A DNA stretch of 64,000 bases from Clostridium zeae (lineage in GTDB: Bacteria; Bacillota; Clostridia; Clostridiales; Clostridiaceae): positions 62,001 through 126,000 of the forward strand of contig NZ_BMBA01000004.1 in the NCBI RefSeq assembly GCF_017312485.1. Reading direction: 5' to 3'. Both the position numbers and the translations under genes were made by a program. The notes beneath the pieces are model-generated. The model was not told where the DNA came from, did no database searches, and worked only from the letters and a program-made list of their open reading frames with translations. Shown here piece after piece: positions 33,007 to 44,247 of the stretch (positions are counted from its first letter, which is position 1; every line of letters begins with the position of its first letter).

Positions 33007-34437
33007 TTGGAAAATAAAATAAAAGTTCATTTTATGGGTATATGCGGAAGCGGAGCTGCACCTATTGCAATTATCGCAAAAAATAATGGTTTTGATGTTT
33101 CAGGCTGTGACCTAAATGTGTCAGGATATTATAAAGATGCTCTTATAGAAAATAATATAGAAATTTTGAAAGGTCATGATTTAAGTCATATAGAAAATAT
33201 TGATATTTTAGCTATCTCCCCTGCAATTTTAGATATTTCACCTAACAATCCAGAAATACTAGAAGCAGAAAAAAGAGGTATTTTAATGACCTGGCAGCAG
33301 TTTTCAGGTAAATATATACAAAAAGAAAAGTTCGCGATTTCTATTGCAGGTACTCATGGCAAATCTACCACTACAGTTTTAATGGGGCTTGTTTTGGAAA
33401 ATGGTGGACTCGATCCAATTGTTGAAGCTGGAACAACTTTTAAACGCTGGGGTGGAGGCTATAGATTAGGAAATTCAAAATACTTTGTATGCGAGGCAGA
33501 TGAATTCAATAATAACTTTTTAAATTACAGCCCTTCGATAGCTGTAATAAATAATATAGAAATGGATCATCCTGAATTTTTTAGGGATATAACCGACGTC
33601 AAAAATTCTTTTAAAAGCTTTATAAAAAAACTTACTGGCCCGAAAATCTTAATTATTAATGAGGACAGTTTAGCTATTAGGGAAATATTATGTGAATTAA
33701 AAGAGTGGTTAAAGGAAAATGGAGTAAAAGTTATTGGCTACTATATAGATAATAAGCTTGATTTCCCTTTTGCCATGGAGTATAAAGCAGAGTTAATTTC
33801 AAATACACCTGCTTATTCATCATTTAAGCTTAAAAATGGAGATACTGAAAACACCTTCCAGCTTGGATTGATAGGTAAGCACAATGTTATGAATGCCTTA
33901 GGAGTATTAACTACTGCCTTAGAGTTAGGTGTAGATGTTGGTTCAATAAAAAATTCCTTTGAAAATTTCAAGGGTATAGGAAGAAGACTAGAATTAATAG
34001 CAGATATAGATGATATTAAGATTTTCGATGATTTTGCTCACCATCCTACAGCAGTTGCAACTACTTTAGACTCAATTAACCTAAGTTATCCTGGTAAAAA
34101 GGTTTTTGCTATTTTCGAACCTCATCAACTTTCTAGAGCAAAGCTATTTTTTAACGAATTCGCTGAAGCATTAAAGAAAGCAGATAGGGTCATTATTACC
34201 AAACCTTTTTTGGGACGAGAAGCAAATAAGAACATTAAACCAGTTGATTTAAATATGCTATGTGAGAAAATAGATATAAATAAAGCTGCCTATATAGAAA
34301 CTTCTGATGAAATATGCAGTACAATCCTTAACGAAGCAAAAAGCGGGGATTTAATAATAGTCTTTGGAGCAGGTGATTCATACAAATTATCTAGAAAAAT
34401 CATTAATATATTAAGTGAAAATTCTATGATAAGATAA
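33007..34437 (+). CDS. MurC/Mpl-type Mur ligase
   Basis: This 476-residue ligase has an N-terminal Rossmann domain (VHFMGICGSGAAPIAIIAKN), the Mur ATP loop AGTHGKSTTT (about residue 105), CEADEFNNNF, NIEMDHPEFF and the C-terminal FDDFAHHPTAV and FEPHQLSRAKLFF. The AHHPT form resembles Mpl (murein tripeptide recycling) while FEPHQLSR resembles MurC, so it is either a recycling ligase or an extra MurC. The start is TTG at 33007, with AGGAG at 32994-32998 and an 8-nt spacer. It stands alone, so it is probably not the main MurC. Confidence 0.75.
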   Translation: MENKIKVHFMGICGSGAAPIAIIAKNNGFDVSGCDLNVSGYYKDALIENNIEILKGHDLSHIENIDILAISPAILDISPNNPEILEAEKRGILMTWQQFSGKYIQKEKFAISIAGTHGKSTTTVLMGLVLENGGLDPIVEAGTTFKRWGGGYRLGNSKYFVCEADEFNNNFLNYSPSIAVINNIEMDHPEFFRDITDVKNSFKSFIKKLTGPKILIINEDSLAIREILCELKEWLKENGVKVIGYYIDNKLDFPFAMEYKAELISNTPAYSSFKLKNGDTENTFQLGLIGKHNVMNALGVLTTALELGVDVGSIKNSFENFKGIGRRLELIADIDDIKIFDDFAHHPTAVATTLDSINLSYPGKKVFAIFEPHQLSRAKLFFNEFAEALKKADRVIITKPFLGREANKNIKPVDLNMLCEKIDINKAAYIETSDEICSTILNEAKSGDLIIVFGAGDSYKLSRKIINILSENSMIR

Positions 34438-34448
34438 TTTGAACAAAA

Positions 34449-34472
34449 TAGAGGCTTTTTAAAAGCCTCTAT
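34449..34472. terminator. Bidirectional terminator between the Mur ligase and zinc-ribbon genes
   Basis: AGAGGCTTTT and AAAAGCCTCT form a 10-bp perfect stem with a tiny loop between two convergent stop codons (34437 and 34480). Confidence 0.8.
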
Positions 34473-34479
34473 CTCATTC

Positions 34480-35028
34480 TTATAGCTTATAAGGATTTTC
34501 ATTCATAAGATAAGCTAATAACATAGATTTATTTTCATTTTCATCAAGCCATTTTTTTGTCTGTTTTAATTTTTCATAATCCTCAACACCAAACTTATTT
34601 GTATAATGTTTTTCTAAGAATTCTCTTCTTTCATCTTCTCTAATCTTTTTTTGCCATGCTTCAGTAAAAAAGTTTTGAATTTTATGATGTAAATCAATGC
34701 TCTTAATTGACTCCCATTCGTTCTTATCAAACCAGATTCCATTACAGGAACCACAATGCTCTAGCATAAAATCAAGTTTGCTTGATACTTTATATGGAGT
34801 AAGTATAGTTTCACAGTCAGGACAAAACTTAGGATTTGTGGAATCTTTAACTGGTATGTATTTATCTTCTATTGCAGTTTCACTCTGATTTTTATTGCTA
34901 TTGTGCCAGGTAAAATAGTCTCCAAAGCGCATCCATTTTCCTTCACAATCCTTACAAGTATAAACCCTTAAACCATTTTCTAAATACTGCTCTTCTAATT
35001 CATTTGTTTTACATACTAAGCATCTCAT
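34480..35028 (-). CDS. TFIIB-type zinc-ribbon protein
   Basis: This 182-residue protein has two zinc-ribbon halves: CLVCKTNELEEQYLENGLRV then CKDCEGKWM at the N-terminus, and CPDCETILTPYK then CGSCNGIWFDKNEWE in the middle (about residues 68-108). The C-terminal 70 residues are helical and charged. The pattern matches the zf-TFIIB family of unknown function. GGGGA precedes the ATG. Confidence 0.75.
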   Translation of the reverse strand: MRCLVCKTNELEEQYLENGLRVYTCKDCEGKWMRFGDYFTWHNSNKNQSETAIEDKYIPVKDSTNPKFCPDCETILTPYKVSSKLDFMLEHCGSCNGIWFDKNEWESIKSIDLHHKIQNFFTEAWQKKIREDERREFLEKHYTNKFGVEDYEKLKQTKKWLDENENKSMLLAYLMNENPYKL

Positions 35029-35139
35029 ATTTTTATCCCCTTACACGTTATATTAAATCATAACTAACTTAATACAATTATAATCTCACTACTATATTTT
35101 GTATATAAAGAATAATACTTCAAAAAATAATACCGGATA

Positions 35140-37839
35140 TTATTTGTTATTCTCTATAAAATTTTCATAATCCATAGGTCTGCCTAAATAATATCCCTGC
35201 ACATAATCACAATTTAAATCTCTCAGCATATTAAGTTGTTCTTCTGTTTCTATTCCTTCTGCTACTACTTTAATATTTAAACTGTGAGACATTATAATTA
35301 TTGACTTAATTATTTCAGCATTTCTTTGATCTTTATCAACAAATTCTATAAGGGATTTATCTATTTTTAAAGTATCTATTGGAAGTTTATTTACATAGCT
35401 GAGTGAGGAGTATCCTGTTCCAAAATCATCAAGTGAAATCCTTATTCCAAGTTCTTTAAGCCTTTTAAGTATATCGATAGTAAATTCAACATCTTCCATA
35501 GCTTCATCTTCAGTTATTTCAAGGCTAAGATAAGATGGATCAAGTTTAGCATCTTCTAATGCAAATATTACTTTCTCAACAAAATTGTCCTGGCTTAATT
35601 GCTTAAAGGATGTATTTATAGAAATACTTACATTTTCAAGCCCATCTTCATGCAACTTTTTGCAATACTTACATCCCTTTCTTAAAACCCAATTGTCTAT
35701 ACTCACCATCTTTCCTATTTTTTTCGCAAGTAATAGAAATGTACTTGGAGGTAAAATCTTTCCTTGATGATTCCATCTAATTAGTGCTTCTACATTAGTT
35801 ATTTTCATAGTTTGAATATCACCTATTGGTTGAAGATATAAAATGAATTGCTCAAGTTCTAAAGCCTTTCTTAAATAATTTTCTAGCATTAGTTCCTCTA
35901 GAGCAGTACCATTCATATTATTTGAGTAAATTTTGTATCCATGTCCTCCATTCTTTTTAGCCGCATACATTGCTATATCTGAACTTTTCATAAGGGCTGC
36001 CACTTTTGTTCCATCATTAGGGTACATACTTATTCCTATACTTGCTTGAACATGAAGTTCATTTCCTCGATACATAAAGCCTTGCCTAAATATATGTTTT
36101 ATACTTTCTGCTAAGCTTTCAGCCTCAGCTATAGTTTCAATATTTTCTTGCAGTATTATAAATTCGTCTCCTCCTAGTCTTCCAATTGTAATATTCTCAT
36201 TTTTTAATGTATTTAGTCGTGATGAAACTTGCATCAACACAAAATCACCTGCAATATGTCCTAAACTATCATTTATGCTTTTGAAATCATCTAAATCTAT
36301 GAACAAAATTGCAAATATTCTTTGTTTTTCTTTCATTGCTCTTTTTATACTTTCGATTATACCTTTTCTGTTAGGAAAACCTGTTAAATCATCCTTATAT
36401 GCAAGCCTAAGTATTTTCTCTTGAGCCTTCTTTTTCTCTGTAATATCACTTAATATAAATGCAAAATATCCGCTTTCAGTGCCATATGCTATAATGGAAT
36501 ACCAGGAATTAAATTCATCTATAAAAACCTCCTCAAGCCTTTCACTTGTCCCACTTAAAGCTATTCTAGCAAAGGTATCAATTACCTCCTTGTTTTTAGT
36601 TTTTAAACTAGGTATTAACTCTGTGATTTGCTTATTTATAATAGCTTCGTGCTCTATATTAGCAACCTTTAAGAAAACATCATTCACTTCAAGTATTGTA
36701 AAATCTATTGGCCTCCCATCTTTATCAGTAACTATTTTGTTATATGCAAAGCTTTCTGCCATATTAGAAAATAATAAATGATATTTTCTTTCACTTTCAA
36801 TAATTTCATCTCTAGATTTTTTAAGCCTTTTGAACATTTTATTAAAATTAACAGATAGCTCTGCAATTTCATCAAAGCCAGCTACGCTTAAGTTTACAGA
36901 TAAATCCTCTTCAGTTTCTACCTTATTAATGGTATTATTAATATCAATAATTCTCCTTACCACCAAAAGATTTATCAAAAGTATAACTGCTCCATAAAAA
37001 ATAAATACTGTTAAAATAAGAACTGTAATAAAATAATTTACATTTTTTAAAGCTTCCTTCAATCCAACTCTGTCACTATCTAATTTTAGTAGTATAACAG
37101 ATTTGCCAAACAAATCCTTTATGACACCATAACCTGAAATAACATCTCTATTTTGTATTTTTACATATACGTCGTCTACATTTCTATCTGAACTAGATAT
37201 TTCACTATAACTATATGGTAGTGATTCTACCTTGAATCCTAGATTGGTGTTTAATTCATCCAACTCGATTTTATCTAAAAACCTTACATTTACATAGATT
37301 CCCCTTGAGTCTCCAGTACCGTCACTTTTTCTTATATTATTAGCTGATACAATTAAGGTCTTATTTTTTAATTGAATTATTCCTTTAACTTCCTTTTTAT
37401 CCTTTAACTTTGACAAAACACTAACTTGTGCTGCTAGCTCCTCAGCCTCATCCTTTTGAAGATTATTAAAAGAGTCTTCTTCATTTACATTTTCACTATA
37501 AATTATCTTGCCGTTCTTATCTATAAACATCAAAAAACTAATTTTGAGTCTATTAAAAATAGTCAAGTCTCTAAAATTAGAGTCAATATACTCTTCATTG
37601 TGATCATTCATAAAGTTATAGGTATCATCCCATAAAGAGTAATCTAATACTACTGAATTGATGTTTTCTATATCTCTATTTATATATTTCACTACTTTTT
37701 TCACATTATCTTCGACCCTAAGGATTTCTATGTCGTTATACTGCTCAAGTAAATTATTTTTAGAAAAAATATATAGTATAGCAATTAAAGAAATAAATCC
37801 CAAGCATACTATCATAAACACCTTATTTGATAATTTCAT
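35140..37839 (-). CDS. CHASE4-HAMP-PAS-GGDEF-EAL cyclic-di-GMP protein
   Basis: This 899-residue membrane protein has an N-terminal helix, a CHASE4-like extracytoplasmic sensor (DYSLWDDTYNFMNDHNEEYI), a second helix (about 265-290), HAMP, and a PAS domain. The GGDEF domain (about 480-640) has intact GRLGGDEFIIL. The EAL domain has intact VEALIRWNH, ISLDDFGTGYSSLSYV and VVAEGIET. Both cyclase and phosphodiesterase motifs look active, so net activity cannot be predicted. GGGGGAG precedes the ATG. Confidence 0.9.
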   Translation of the reverse strand: MKLSNKVFMIVCLGFISLIAILYIFSKNNLLEQYNDIEILRVEDNVKKVVKYINRDIENINSVVLDYSLWDDTYNFMNDHNEEYIDSNFRDLTIFNRLKISFLMFIDKNGKIIYSENVNEEDSFNNLQKDEAEELAAQVSVLSKLKDKKEVKGIIQLKNKTLIVSANNIRKSDGTGDSRGIYVNVRFLDKIELDELNTNLGFKVESLPYSYSEISSSDRNVDDVYVKIQNRDVISGYGVIKDLFGKSVILLKLDSDRVGLKEALKNVNYFITVLILTVFIFYGAVILLINLLVVRRIIDINNTINKVETEEDLSVNLSVAGFDEIAELSVNFNKMFKRLKKSRDEIIESERKYHLLFSNMAESFAYNKIVTDKDGRPIDFTILEVNDVFLKVANIEHEAIINKQITELIPSLKTKNKEVIDTFARIALSGTSERLEEVFIDEFNSWYSIIAYGTESGYFAFILSDITEKKKAQEKILRLAYKDDLTGFPNRKGIIESIKRAMKEKQRIFAILFIDLDDFKSINDSLGHIAGDFVLMQVSSRLNTLKNENITIGRLGGDEFIILQENIETIAEAESLAESIKHIFRQGFMYRGNELHVQASIGISMYPNDGTKVAALMKSSDIAMYAAKKNGGHGYKIYSNNMNGTALEELMLENYLRKALELEQFILYLQPIGDIQTMKITNVEALIRWNHQGKILPPSTFLLLAKKIGKMVSIDNWVLRKGCKYCKKLHEDGLENVSISINTSFKQLSQDNFVEKVIFALEDAKLDPSYLSLEITEDEAMEDVEFTIDILKRLKELGIRISLDDFGTGYSSLSYVNKLPIDTLKIDKSLIEFVDKDQRNAEIIKSIIIMSHSLNIKVVAEGIETEEQLNMLRDLNCDYVQGYYLGRPMDYENFIENNK

Positions 37840-37943
37840 CTTAACTCCCCCATTATGATTCTATAAACACATTGAATTATATAAAAATTTATTAAATATA
37901 AAATTTTTGCTCTGCTATATGAAATTCCTCGTTAAGTCTATAA

Positions 37944-37980
37944 AAAAAAATTATGTATACATAATATACATAATTTTTTT
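37944..37980. terminator. Hairpin between the GGDEF-EAL gene and the response regulator
   Basis: AAAAAAATTATGTAT and ATACATAATTTTTTT form a 15-bp perfect stem with A and T tails on either side. It probably ends the leftward kinase/regulator transcript. Confidence 0.65.
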
Positions 37981-38065
37981 TATTTCGTTAATGAACTTTT
38001 CTACAGTTTATCTATGAAAAATTTCGGTTTCTATCTTAAACTATAACAATGGCGCTATGCTAATG

Positions 38066-39163
38066 CTATAACGTGGTATTATTCTTATATTCTGTAGGTG
38101 TCATGCTTGTATATTGTTTAAAAACCTTGCTAAAATACTCAATATCTTTAAATCCTAGCTTATTTGCAACCTCATAGCTTTTTAAATTGTTCATTTTAAT
38201 TAAATTTTTTGCTCTTTCCATTCTTACCATATTTAAATATTTTTTGATTGAAATCCCTAAATTTTTACTAAAAATCTCACTTAAATACGTTCGCGTAATA
38301 AAGAGTTTTTCTGAAATTAACTTTATACTAATTTCATTATCTATATTTTCAAGTACATATTTGCATACTAGTTTTATATTATTGTTACTTTGATTACTAT
38401 GCGTAAATTGAATAATAACATCTATAAGCTGCCTAAAATTTTGTATAAATATATGTTCCATTAAACTTAACTCATCATATTTTAAAAGTTGAATATTTTT
38501 AAATTGATTCACATCTCTTACTTTTTTAAGCCAATGATTCTCTAAAGTGACTTTGTCTACAATTTGCACTAATAACTTTTCCAGAACAACCGACAGTTTT
38601 GCTAAATTGTAATCTAATTCATTTGCTATTCCTTGGAATAGCTTTTCAACATACTCAATAGCCTTCATATCTCCAGAATTAATTAATTCGGAAATTTCAT
38701 CTATTTGGTGAGTTGAATAGTAAAACTTAATTTTTTCTGATGCTATTTCTTCAAGTTTTTTTAAGTTTTCTTCTTGTTGTTTTCTTTTTGCTAAATAGTT
38801 GTTGACCTTGCCTAATACCTTTAAGAATTCAGCCTCGTCTACAGGCTTTCCTAAATAATCGAAAGCTCCAATAGTAAAAGCTTTTCTTGCATAATCAAAT
38901 TCAGTATAATCACTCAATAAAACAACGCAAGAGCATAAATTTCTCTTAATTATCTCCTCTAACAATTCAATTCCATCCATCTTAGGCATTTTTATGTCCG
39001 TAATAACCAAATCAATAGCGTTAGCTTCAAGTGATTTAATTGCCTCTACTCCATCTCCTGCCTCATTCATTATCGAAAATCCAGATTTCTCGCCCCATAT
39101 TTTTAATCTTTTTATCTGCATTCTGATAATTTTCATATCATCAACTATCATCACACTATACAT
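38066..39163 (-). CDS. YesN-type response regulator with AraC output domain
   Basis: This 365-residue protein has a receiver domain (MIVDDMKIIRMQIKRLKIW, DLVITDIKMPKMDGIELL, LLSDYTEFDYARKAF, DYLGKPVDE), a helical middle, and a C-terminal AraC pair of helix-turn-helix motifs (ISIKLISEKLFITRTYLSEI and SYEVANKLGFKDIEYFSKVF then GMTPTEYK-like MTPTEYKN). It follows its kinase by 36 nt and is probably co-transcribed. AGAGGAGG precedes the ATG. Targets are unknown. Confidence 0.88.
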   Translation of the reverse strand: MYSVMIVDDMKIIRMQIKRLKIWGEKSGFSIMNEAGDGVEAIKSLEANAIDLVITDIKMPKMDGIELLEEIIKRNLCSCVVLLSDYTEFDYARKAFTIGAFDYLGKPVDEAEFLKVLGKVNNYLAKRKQQEENLKKLEEIASEKIKFYYSTHQIDEISELINSGDMKAIEYVEKLFQGIANELDYNLAKLSVVLEKLLVQIVDKVTLENHWLKKVRDVNQFKNIQLLKYDELSLMEHIFIQNFRQLIDVIIQFTHSNQSNNNIKLVCKYVLENIDNEISIKLISEKLFITRTYLSEIFSKNLGISIKKYLNMVRMERAKNLIKMNNLKSYEVANKLGFKDIEYFSKVFKQYTSMTPTEYKNNTTL

Positions 39164-39199
39164 TTTGTCCTCCTCTGGATATGTAAACAGTTACGTTCC

Positions 39200-41485
39200 T
39201 TATTTAACTGGCAAAGTAAAGTAAATTATTGTGCCACTATTAACTTTTCCCTCTATCCAAGTTCTACCCCCATGCTTTGATATTATTTTTTTCACCGTAG
39301 CGAGGCCAATACCTGTGCCTTCGAATTCTTCTTGTGAATGCATTCTTTGAAATATTCCAAACAGTTTATTTGCATACTTCATATCAAATCCAACTCCATT
39401 GTCTTTAACATAAAAAATATATTCATTTTTACTTTCACTGCAGCCAATGTTAATAAGTGCATTAGTTTTATTTCGTGTAAATTTAATTGCATTAGATAAA
39501 ATATTATATATAACTTGCCTTAACAATATTCTATCTGCCATAACCATTGGTAACGCTGTATCAATTTCAAGGGCATCCTTCATTTCTAAATTAAATGATT
39601 TTAATTCATTAAATACTTCTATAAATAAATCCTTCATATAAACTTGTTCTTTAAATATTTCTAATTTTGAAGTAGTTGAATAATGAAGTAGCTTATTAAT
39701 TAGTATTATCATATCATCACATATTTTTCTGGTTGACCTTAACATTTCATAAAGACTATTTTCAAGATTTTCCCCATACTCTTCTTCAATTATACTAATA
39801 TAGCCGTCAATTGCTCTCAATGGTGATTTTAAATCATGGGATACTGTATAATTAAAGGCCTCAAGCTCCTCCATTGCATTTTTAAGCTCATTTGTTCTTA
39901 CTTCTACACGGTGCTCTAAGCTTTCATTAAGTCTTTTTATTTCTTCCATTGCATTTTTATCTTTTGTTATATTTCTAAAAATCACTCCTACATGATTATC
40001 ATCAATCTTAAAAGCATAAACAAAATAATATTCCCTTGTATGAGGATTAAAAACTTCATATTCTTCTGACTCGCCTGTTCTTAAGACTTTATTATAAATG
40101 CCAAGATTTTTATTTTTATGACCAAAGACTTCAATCCACCTTTTACCTAAAGCATCTTTCAATTTTATAACTGTGTGTTTTTCAAAACTTGGATTTATCT
40201 CCACGAAGGTAAAGTCTATTAAGTTTTTCTCTTCATCAAAAACAGGCTCAGTGATAAAATAGCCACTTAACATTTTGTTAAAAAGTTCTTTGTATTTTTT
40301 TTCATTTTCTCTTTGGAGTTTCCTTGCTTCAACTACCTCAGTAATATCTCTAGAAACTCCTATAATAATCGGTTTTCCATCCTCGTCCATACTGATTTTC
40401 GCATTAATAGCTATATTTACAACCCTTCCATCTTTATGTGGTGATAAAATTTCAAAATTTGTTACTTTTTTGTTTTTAATTATCTCCTCAATAAAAGCTT
40501 CTCTTCTACTAGGTTCTAAATATATTTGTTTTATATTTTTATTTATAAATTCTTCTATATTATAACCAAGAATATCTTTTACAGATGGTGACACAACTTT
40601 TATTTGTCCTTCTAAATCAGTTTCAAAGTATATGTCATAAAAATTATTGAATATATTGTAATATTTTATATATGCTCTATCAATTAATTCATTCTTTTTA
40701 ATACTCTGCTCGAACGACTTTACTATTGTAGTTGATGATACTAAATTAAATATTAAAAATAGATATAGAAAAACCTCTAACCCTGGCTGTATATTTAATA
40801 ACCCACTTAAAGTATAATTTATATAAACTTTAGAGTAATAAATATAATTTCCTAAAACAAAGCATGCTACAGTCGTAGCAATTGCTAAGCCGATTGTATG
40901 GTAATTATTTTTAGAGTAACTTTTTACTTCAAGTAAAAATAACTTTCTTATAATTGGCAACAGCAATAATGCTTCGCATAAAGAAATTATAGTTAATTCA
41001 CTTATAATACTTTTAATTATCATAATATATATATCATAGCTTTTTGCAGAACTGATATTATGATAGATACTTAAATAAAAAATACTACATAGTAGTATGA
41101 ACATAAACTGAATAAAATAAATATTATAATAAAACTTATTATTTTTTACTCTTTCTCTAGTGCCAATGCTTTGAAATAGTATGCACATAAAGGTTTGAAA
41201 AAAACTAACATAATAAATTATATTACTGTCATATTTTATTATTAAAGTATAAAAGCCAACACTTCCTAAGGTAGCACTAATTAATCCATATAAGCCTCCC
41301 CAAGAAATTGATACCAAAAAAGGAAAAATAAAATTCCATTGAATATTGAATTTAGTGTTATTATAAGAAACTCCAAACATATAAAAAAAACTTAAGTAGC
41401 ATATTATTCCACAAATAATTGAGATATTGATTTTGTAATGTTGTTCTTTCGAAAATCTTGGTATAAGTTTTATACTTTTCTTCAT
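39200..41485 (-). CDS. Multi-pass PAS sensor histidine kinase
   Basis: This 761-residue kinase has about seven N-terminal membrane helices (to residue 265), two PAS domains (GQIKVVSPSVKDILGYNIEE and FNKMLSGYFITEPVF), a coiled coil, the H-box VSHDLKSPLRAIDGYI and a HATPase (ILSNAIKFTRNKTN, VKDNGVGFDMKYANKLFGIF, GTGIGLATVKKI). The ATG at 41485 is favoured over the GTG nine nt upstream by its AGAGGTG spacing. It is paired with the YesN-type regulator downstream. Confidence 0.88.
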   Translation of the reverse strand: MKKSIKLIPRFSKEQHYKINISIICGIICYLSFFYMFGVSYNNTKFNIQWNFIFPFLVSISWGGLYGLISATLGSVGFYTLIIKYDSNIIYYVSFFQTFMCILFQSIGTRERVKNNKFYYNIYFIQFMFILLCSIFYLSIYHNISSAKSYDIYIMIIKSIISELTIISLCEALLLLPIIRKLFLLEVKSYSKNNYHTIGLAIATTVACFVLGNYIYYSKVYINYTLSGLLNIQPGLEVFLYLFLIFNLVSSTTIVKSFEQSIKKNELIDRAYIKYYNIFNNFYDIYFETDLEGQIKVVSPSVKDILGYNIEEFINKNIKQIYLEPSRREAFIEEIIKNKKVTNFEILSPHKDGRVVNIAINAKISMDEDGKPIIIGVSRDITEVVEARKLQRENEKKYKELFNKMLSGYFITEPVFDEEKNLIDFTFVEINPSFEKHTVIKLKDALGKRWIEVFGHKNKNLGIYNKVLRTGESEEYEVFNPHTREYYFVYAFKIDDNHVGVIFRNITKDKNAMEEIKRLNESLEHRVEVRTNELKNAMEELEAFNYTVSHDLKSPLRAIDGYISIIEEEYGENLENSLYEMLRSTRKICDDMIILINKLLHYSTTSKLEIFKEQVYMKDLFIEVFNELKSFNLEMKDALEIDTALPMVMADRILLRQVIYNILSNAIKFTRNKTNALINIGCSESKNEYIFYVKDNGVGFDMKYANKLFGIFQRMHSQEEFEGTGIGLATVKKIISKHGGRTWIEGKVNSGTIIYFTLPVK

Positions 41486-41691
41486 AAAACTCACCTCTTA
41501 TTATTCCCATTAGTATTGCTAATTTAAGATTATTCTTGTTAAAAATGAAGAAGAGAGCATATATAGATTTAGAAAATTTGAATCTATATACACTCCCTAC
41601 TATTTTGCTATATAAACTTGCACACTATTCATTTAAAATAAATTAAAATTTATCCTAAATGAGTTAAAATGGGATAAGAAAAAATTATTTA

Positions 41692-43701
41692 TTATATCTT
41701 AAATTTATTGATCTCTGATTCAAGCTTTATAGCCAATTCTTTTAACCTATTTGCTGAATTATTAAATTCAGTCATAACTGCAGTGACTTCCTCTGCGGAG
41801 GCTGAAACTTCTTCAGTACTAGCTGAATTTTCCTCAGCAAATGCTGAAATATTATACATTTTTCCAACAATCTCATCTTTATTATTAGTAGTTTCTCTAA
41901 TAGATATCTGAATATCTTTAATTTCCTTCATTAAATTTTTGATTGAATCTAAGATTTGTTCAAATATTTCCTTAGTGTCATTAACTGCACCGCTTTGTTC
42001 ATCTACTACTTTTTTAGCTGAATTCATAGATTTAACGGCATCCTTAGATTTATCTTTAATATCTTCTATTAATTTTTGTATCTCTCCAGTAGCCATAGTA
42101 GATTGTTCAGCCAGTTTTCTTATTTCATCTGCTACTACAGAGAATCCCCTTCCTGTATCACCCGCTCTAGCTGCCTCTATAGCTGCATTTAATGCTAGTA
42201 AATTAGTTTGTTCTGCAACTGAATTTATAGTATCTGTAATTACACTTATTTTATCGGTAGAATTTTTCATGTCATTTATAACCTTTGAGGCTTCATGAGT
42301 AGAATTATTAGCTTCTTTAGTTTTACTAGTAAGAAGCTCCATAACCTTTAATCCATTTTCACTCAGTAGATTAGTTTCTACAGATATTGCATCCATGTCA
42401 TCAGTTAGTTGACTAATATTTTCAATCTGAACTGCTATTTCATTTATTTTTTCTGTTCCCTCTGAAATATCTTGAGCCTGAGAAGTAGTACCTTGTGCAA
42501 TTTGATCCATTGCTACAGAAACATCATTTACAGCATTTGCAGTATCATTAGACATATTATTTATAGTTTCTGAAGTATTGGCTATTATATAAGCAGATTC
42601 TTTTATATTTTTTATAAGCTCACATACACTTTCAACCATATTATTAAAACAACTTCCTAAATCTCCAAACTCATCTTTAGTCAGTACTTCTGCCTTAGCT
42701 GATAAATCTCCTTCGGATACTTTCTTAAATAATGTTTTAAGCTTTATCAAGTGTCTCAGTATTGATTTGCTTACAAATAATGAAATACCTACCGCCACTA
42801 ATGCTATTGCTATTATAACTATTAATGTAAGATTTTTAATGATGTTTGCATCATTTAGTAACTCAGATTCATCAAGTGAAGATATTAGTTTCCAATTTGT
42901 TGATATATTAGTACAAAAGCTTGCATATTTATTTTGCTCTTTATAAGAATATTGAGTAAACCCTTGTTTTTCTGACTTAACTTTATTCCAGACCTCTAAT
43001 TTAGTTATACTGTCAGTTCCAATTAATGATTTATCTGGATTAGCAATCATTATACCATTGCCGTCAGTTATAGATACATACCCATTTTTGCCGATCTTAA
43101 TCGAAGAAAGTTGCTCGGCTATTGTTTGTAAACTAATATCTGCTGAAACAACGCCCACTACTTGTCCGTTTAGTTCAACTGCCTTTGATACAGAAATAAT
43201 AAATTGACCTGTGGCACTATCTTGATAAGGATCTGAAAATACCGCTGTATCCTTATTCTGAATAGCCTTTTGGTACCAAGGTCTACTAGTTGGATCATAA
43301 CCATCTGGAAGCTTAGTTTCTGGATATAAATACATCATCTTTGAAGGAGTTGCAAAATAAAATAATTTTATATCCGAATCCCCTTCCTTGCCATTCTTTA
43401 ATAAATTAATCGCAGCCTGTTCAAACTCTTGGTTTGATGAAAGCTGCTGAATATAATAATTATTAGCTAACATATTAAGAACATTTTTTTTACCTATGAA
43501 GTAATTATCTATCCCATGATTTACTTGCTGAAGATTCTGCTCAGTTGTAATCTGAAATTTGTCTGATAGTATCTTAAATGTCTTATTATACGATATAAAG
43601 CCCAATAACATAACTGGAATAATACTCACTAATAGTAGAATGATTAACAATCTCACTCTAAGACTACTAAAATTGATTTTTTTACTGTTTATATTTTTCA
43701 T
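41692..43701 (-). CDS. Methyl-accepting chemotaxis protein (dCache sensor)
   Basis: This 669-residue receptor has an N-terminal helix, a dCache extracytoplasmic domain (about 40-280, with [20 protein letters not shown] and [10 protein letters not shown]), a second helix, HAMP, and a cytoplasmic signalling bundle. The tip is [20 protein letters not shown] followed by [18 protein letters not shown]. Gln/Glu methylation-site regions lie on either side. The ligand is unknown; small amino or organic acids are common for dCache. GAGGTGG precedes the ATG. Confidence 0.92.
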   Translation of the reverse strand: MKNINSKKINFSSLRVRLLIILLLVSIIPVMLLGFISYNKTFKILSDKFQITTEQNLQQVNHGIDNYFIGKKNVLNMLANNYYIQQLSSNQEFEQAAINLLKNGKEGDSDIKLFYFATPSKMMYLYPETKLPDGYDPTSRPWYQKAIQNKDTAVFSDPYQDSATGQFIISVSKAVELNGQVVGVVSADISLQTIAEQLSSIKIGKNGYVSITDGNGIMIANPDKSLIGTDSITKLEVWNKVKSEKQGFTQYSYKEQNKYASFCTNISTNWKLISSLDESELLNDANIIKNLTLIVIIAIALVAVGISLFVSKSILRHLIKLKTLFKKVSEGDLSAKAEVLTKDEFGDLGSCFNNMVESVCELIKNIKESAYIIANTSETINNMSNDTANAVNDVSVAMDQIAQGTTSQAQDISEGTEKINEIAVQIENISQLTDDMDAISVETNLLSENGLKVMELLTSKTKEANNSTHEASKVINDMKNSTDKISVITDTINSVAEQTNLLALNAAIEAARAGDTGRGFSVVADEIRKLAEQSTMATGEIQKLIEDIKDKSKDAVKSMNSAKKVVDEQSGAVNDTKEIFEQILDSIKNLMKEIKDIQISIRETTNNKDEIVGKMYNISAFAEENSASTEEVSASAEEVTAVMTEFNNSANRLKELAIKLESEINKFKI

Positions 43702-44247
43702 TTTTCCACCTCACTATTATTTTTTATTTCAAATTGCATAAGTGTTGAAAATGTTTCCTAGACTAATCTTTCACTTTAGTAAATGTCTAGCGGCGTGTTT
43801 TTAATAAAATTTGTATATGTATCTACAAATTCTTATATTCATGTTTTCTAAACGCTATAAACATTAATGATTCTTTTACTAAAGTTACTTTAGTTACATT
43901 TATTTTAATAACAATTATACTTTTAATAATACATATCTCTTCCCTTAAATTTAATGTAAAAAAACAAGATAATCACCCGAAAAATTTTAGTTTTTGCTAA
44001 ACAATAGAAAACTTCCAATAATTCATTTCTTCAGAATTAATTGAAGCCATTGTTTTCAAGCTAAGTGCTTCTGGAAAGCAAAAAAAGGAAAATCCATTAT
44101 AGAGGATTTTCCTTTTTTACAATATGCATTATTTCACTAAATCTATATTATTCATGTTATAGCTTATTTTAATAATTTATATCATTTCTCTTTCTTGAGC
44201 TATTATCAAGAATTAGATTTGTCTTACATACTAAAATTTCATATTTT
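43702..44247. other. Intergenic region upstream of the chemoreceptor
   Basis: No complete gene is supported. It contains a strong hairpin at 44081-44118. The minus-strand frame around 43997-44084 reads PEALSLKTMASINSEEMNYW before a stop. This looks like the last codons of a lost gene, but it is too short to name. I looked for a cyclic-di-GMP riboswitch here because of the chemoreceptor and did not find one. Confidence 0.35.
44081..44118. terminator. Strong hairpin with A/T tails
   Basis: AAAAAAGGAAAATCC pairs perfectly with GGATTTTCCTTTTTT. It lies downstream of the FakA C-domain-like gene on the minus strand and is its probable terminator. Confidence 0.65.

Noticed and set aside
43702-44247. 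Possible cyclic-di-GMP riboswitch upstream of the chemoreceptor
   Set aside because: I looked for the GEMM core and tetraloop/receptor elements on both strands and did not find them.
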